Below, one piece after another: positions 15,135-17,290 of a stretch of DNA of 17,290 nt. Every line of letters begins with the position of its first letter. Within the stretch, counting starts at the first letter, position 1. The position numbers were made by a program, and so were the translations under genes. Under the pieces are notes generated by a model that was not told the DNA's origin, made no database searches, and was given only the letters and a program-made list of their open reading frames with translations. Source of the stretch: DAONLM01 sp035406685 (GTDB taxonomy: Bacteria > Spirochaetota > GWE2-31-10 > MWDO01); NCBI GenBank assembly GCA_035406685.1, contig DAONLM010000040.1, forward strand, positions 1-17,290, written 5' to 3'.

Positions 15135-17105
15135 TTAATTTCTTCTATTTAAAAACATCTCTATACTACTTGTGGTCTCCTGTTTTTCATTGTTAAAATC
15201 AATAATTTCTATAAGATTTTCTGGTAATTCTTCTATAAAATACGAAGGATTTCTCTCTATTATTTCACCAAATTTCTTTCTTTTTTTAGGATATGATAAA
15301 AAAAGCCTCTCTCTTGCTCTTGTTAGAGCGACATAAAATAGTCTTCTCTCCTCTTCATCACTTCCAGTTTCTTCAATTGTTTTAACATGAGGAAGTAATT
15401 CCTCTTCTACCCCAACTATAAACACAACTTTAAATTCAAGCCCTTTTGAAGAATGAATACTCATCATACTTATTTCATTATCTTTATCCTCATTTTCATC
15501 ATCTCGTTGAGTTAATGAGACTATATTAAGATATTCAAAAAGATTGGGCTCAAAATTATCAGGATTGTTTTCATATCTTGAAATTGATTGAATTAATTGA
15601 TTTATATTATTCATTCTTTGTGCAACTTTTTTTAATACTTTTACCTCATTAATAAGTTTATCTTTATATTTTATCTCTTCTACTAATTTTTCTACTGTTT
15701 TTGCTATATTTTTAGGTTTAAAAATCATCTCTTTATATTTTTCTATCAATTCTACAAAATCTTCTAGATCTGGTGTGATCTTATCACCTAAGGTATTATA
15801 TTCTATAAAATGTTTAATTGTTCTATACATCGAATTGTTATGCTCTTTTGAAAATTTTAGAATTTCCTGAATCGTAGATGGGCCTATACCTCTTTTAGGA
15901 TTATTTATTATTCTAATTAAAGCAACTTCATCATCCTGATTTGCTAAAAATCTCATATAACTTAGTATATCTCTAATTTCTGCTCTGTCAAAAAATTTCA
16001 TTGCGCCAACCATTTTATAAGGGAAATTTGATTCTCTACACATCTCTTCAAATGGTCTTGATAAAGAATTCATTCTGAATAAAATTGCAATATCTTTATA
16101 TTGATATCCCATATTTAACAGTCTTATAATCATTGTCTTTACAAATAAAGCCTCATCTTCTTCATCTTTTGCTATAAAATATGAAATCTTTTCCCCTTTA
16201 CCCTCTTCTGTCCATAATTTTTTAGTTTTTCTAATTTTATTATTTTTAATAATTGAATTTGCAGCATCAAGAATTGTTTGAGTTGATCTATAATTCTGTT
16301 CTAATTTTATTTCATATACTGGCGCAAAATCCTTTTCAAACAATTTAAAATTGTTCTGATTAGCCCCTCTCCATGAATAGATAGATTGATCATCATCTCC
16401 TACCACAGAGATATTTTTAGATTTTTGAGCAATTAGTTTTATAAATTCATATTGCATTAAAGAGGTATCCTGATATTCATCAACAAGTATATATTCCCAT
16501 TTTTTTTGATATTTTTCTAAAATTGAAGGATTTGATTTAAAAATTTCAATAGGTAATTTTATAAGATCATCAAAATCAACTGCATTATGAATTTTTAGAT
16601 ATTCATTATACTTCTGGTAAATATTTTTTATATTCTTATCTAAAATATTATCGGTAAGATTCATTTTTAAAAGACTTATTTTATATAATAAATCCCATAT
16701 ATTATACTCATTTTCTGGAATTTTTAATTCTAACAATATATCTTTTAGTATCTTCTGGCAGTCTGTTTCATCATATATAGAAAATCTATCCTTATAGTTA
16801 AGATGCTTAATTTCATGCTTTAATATAAAAAGCCCCAATGAATGAAAAGTAGAAATAAAAGGTGGATTTTTTAATTTACCTATAAGTTTCTTTACCCTTT
16901 CTTTCATCTCATTGGCTGCCTTATTTGTAAATGTAATTGCTAAAATTCTTTCTGGCTTAACTCCTTTATGTATAAGGTATGCTACTTTATATGTGATTAC
17001 TCTTGTCTTGCCAGATCCTGCACCAGCAAGAATAAGAGAAGGTCCTGTAATATGAGTAACAGCCAGAAATTGTTCTTTATTTAAAATTGAACTTAAATTT
17101 TCCAT
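15135..17105 (-). CDS. UvrD/PcrA/Rep-type DNA helicase
   Basis: A 656-residue superfamily 1A 3'-5' DNA helicase acting in repair, replication restart or removal of RecA and stalled polymerase. The Q-motif region is LNKEQFLAV. Walker A is AGAGSGKT (27-34, K33), followed by ITFTNKAANEM (Ia). VDEYQDTS is motif II, VGDDDQSIYSWRGA motif III and LEQNYRSTQTI motif IV. MMSIHSSKGLEFKVVF and RRLFYVALTRARERL are motifs V and VI. It is shorter than typical PcrA (about 720-740) and near Rep in length, and lacks a long C-terminal Tudor-like extension, so I leave the symbol open. The frame is open to a TTG at 17237, but the ATG at 17105 is chosen. The conserved N-terminus begins there and a consensus promoter lies just upstream, within the longer frame. 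No Shine-Dalgarno precedes it, fitting a leaderless or near-leaderless mRNA. Confidence 0.94.
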   Translation of the reverse strand: MENLSSILNKEQFLAVTHITGPSLILAGAGSGKTRVITYKVAYLIHKGVKPERILAITFTNKAANEMKERVKKLIGKLKNPPFISTFHSLGLFILKHEIKHLNYKDRFSIYDETDCQKILKDILLELKIPENEYNIWDLLYKISLLKMNLTDNILDKNIKNIYQKYNEYLKIHNAVDFDDLIKLPIEIFKSNPSILEKYQKKWEYILVDEYQDTSLMQYEFIKLIAQKSKNISVVGDDDQSIYSWRGANQNNFKLFEKDFAPVYEIKLEQNYRSTQTILDAANSIIKNNKIRKTKKLWTEEGKGEKISYFIAKDEEDEALFVKTMIIRLLNMGYQYKDIAILFRMNSLSRPFEEMCRESNFPYKMVGAMKFFDRAEIRDILSYMRFLANQDDEVALIRIINNPKRGIGPSTIQEILKFSKEHNNSMYRTIKHFIEYNTLGDKITPDLEDFVELIEKYKEMIFKPKNIAKTVEKLVEEIKYKDKLINEVKVLKKVAQRMNNINQLIQSISRYENNPDNFEPNLFEYLNIVSLTQRDDENEDKDNEISMMSIHSSKGLEFKVVFIVGVEEELLPHVKTIEETGSDEEERRLFYVALTRARERLFLSYPKKRKKFGEIIERNPSYFIEELPENLIEIIDFNNEKQETTSSIEMFLNRRN

Positions 17106-17114
17106 AGGGCAACG

Positions 17115-17143
17115 ACTATAATAAAAAAAAGATTTTTTGTCAA
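17115..17143 (-). promoter_or_regulatory. Promoter of the helicase gene, nearly no leader
   Basis: TTGACA (17143-17138), a 17-base spacer and TATAGT (17120-17115) on the minus strand. With the usual six to seven bases from the -10, transcription starts about 17108, two or three bases before the ATG at 17105. Confidence 0.75.
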
Positions 17144-17218
17144 AAGATTTGGGATAAATTATAGCATTGGTGCGCAATTTTATTTTTAGGCAAAAATTTT
17201 TAATTTTTTTCTTAAATT

Positions 17219-17263
17219 TTGTAAAGGATTTTCTCAAAAAATTTGTGATTAATATATAGAAAT
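17219..17263 (+). repeat. Leader repeat, right copy (inverted relative to 45-90)
   Basis: It matches the reverse complement of 45-90 at 43 of 46 columns. It lies directly upstream of the Shine-Dalgarno and start codon at 17274-17288, with the orientation it has in the left-edge leader. The TATATA near its 3' end (17253-17258) could be a -10, but no good -35 is found at 16-18 bases, so another sigma factor or an operator is possible. Confidence 0.65.
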
Positions 17264-17285
17264 ATTTTTTTATGGAGGATTTTTT

Positions 17286-17290
17286 ATGAA
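17286..17290 (+). CDS. First bases of a gene running off the right edge
   Basis: ATGAA at the last five bases follows a perfect GGAGG (17274-17278) with seven bases of spacing. The gene starts here and continues outside the window. Only its first codon and two bases of the second are present, so the product cannot be inferred. Confidence 0.6.

Noticed and set aside
17106..17237. 44-residue N-terminal extension of the helicase from a TTG at 17237
   Set aside because: It is lysine-rich and unlike the family, has no Shine-Dalgarno, and spans the consensus promoter TTGACA-17-TATAGT that serves the ATG at 17105.

Overview
The window is very AT-rich bacterial chromosome. Coding density is high, convergent genes overlap or sit a few bases apart, and most promoters are easily read sigma-70 types with an exact 17-base spacer. 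The gene set is largely housekeeping: membrane proteins, IMP dehydrogenase, tmRNA, signal peptidase, HemW, a UvrD-type helicase, an HD-GYP protein and a membrane polyferredoxin. I see no phage, transposase, CRISPR array or toxin-antitoxin pair. The ferredoxin-type membrane protein and radical-SAM HemW fit an anaerobic or facultative low-GC bacterium, but I cannot name the phylum from the sequence.

Layout. 1-193 is a divergent control region: the leader of a minus-strand gene lying off the left edge, and the promoter of an AI-2E-family permease (194-1285, +). The permease ends tail-to-tail with sppA (1282-3030, -). sppA is divergent from guaB (3188-4678, +), which is followed directly by the tmRNA gene ssrA (4720-5063, +). 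A roughly 290-base A/T-rich convergent spacer separates ssrA from a minus-strand lepB-hemW operon (7233 to 5355). A 1094-residue SWIM/SNF2 ATPase (7386-10670, +) is divergent from lepB. A MATE transporter (10780-12150, +) carries one in-frame TAA. On the minus strand follow a polyferredoxin gene overlapping a small CoA-binding-protein gene (13912 to 12156), an HD-GYP gene (14999 to 14040) and a UvrD/PcrA/Rep helicase gene (17105 to 15135). The right edge is the leader and first bases of another plus-strand gene.

Most interesting points. (1) Two intact, recognisable genes have no ATG, GTG or TTG near their N-terminus: hemW appears to start at ATT and the CoA-binding protein at ATA. Each has a well-placed Shine-Dalgarno sequence and each is the second gene of a tight minus-strand pair. 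(2) A roughly 45-base sequence, 43 of 46 columns identical, occurs in inverted orientation at the two ends of the window, in each case in the leader of an outward-facing gene. (3) IMP dehydrogenase is of the eukaryotic-like type. (4) The helicase promoter places its transcript start within a few bases of the ATG, so the mRNA may be leaderless. (5) The MATE gene is full length except for one nonsense codon.
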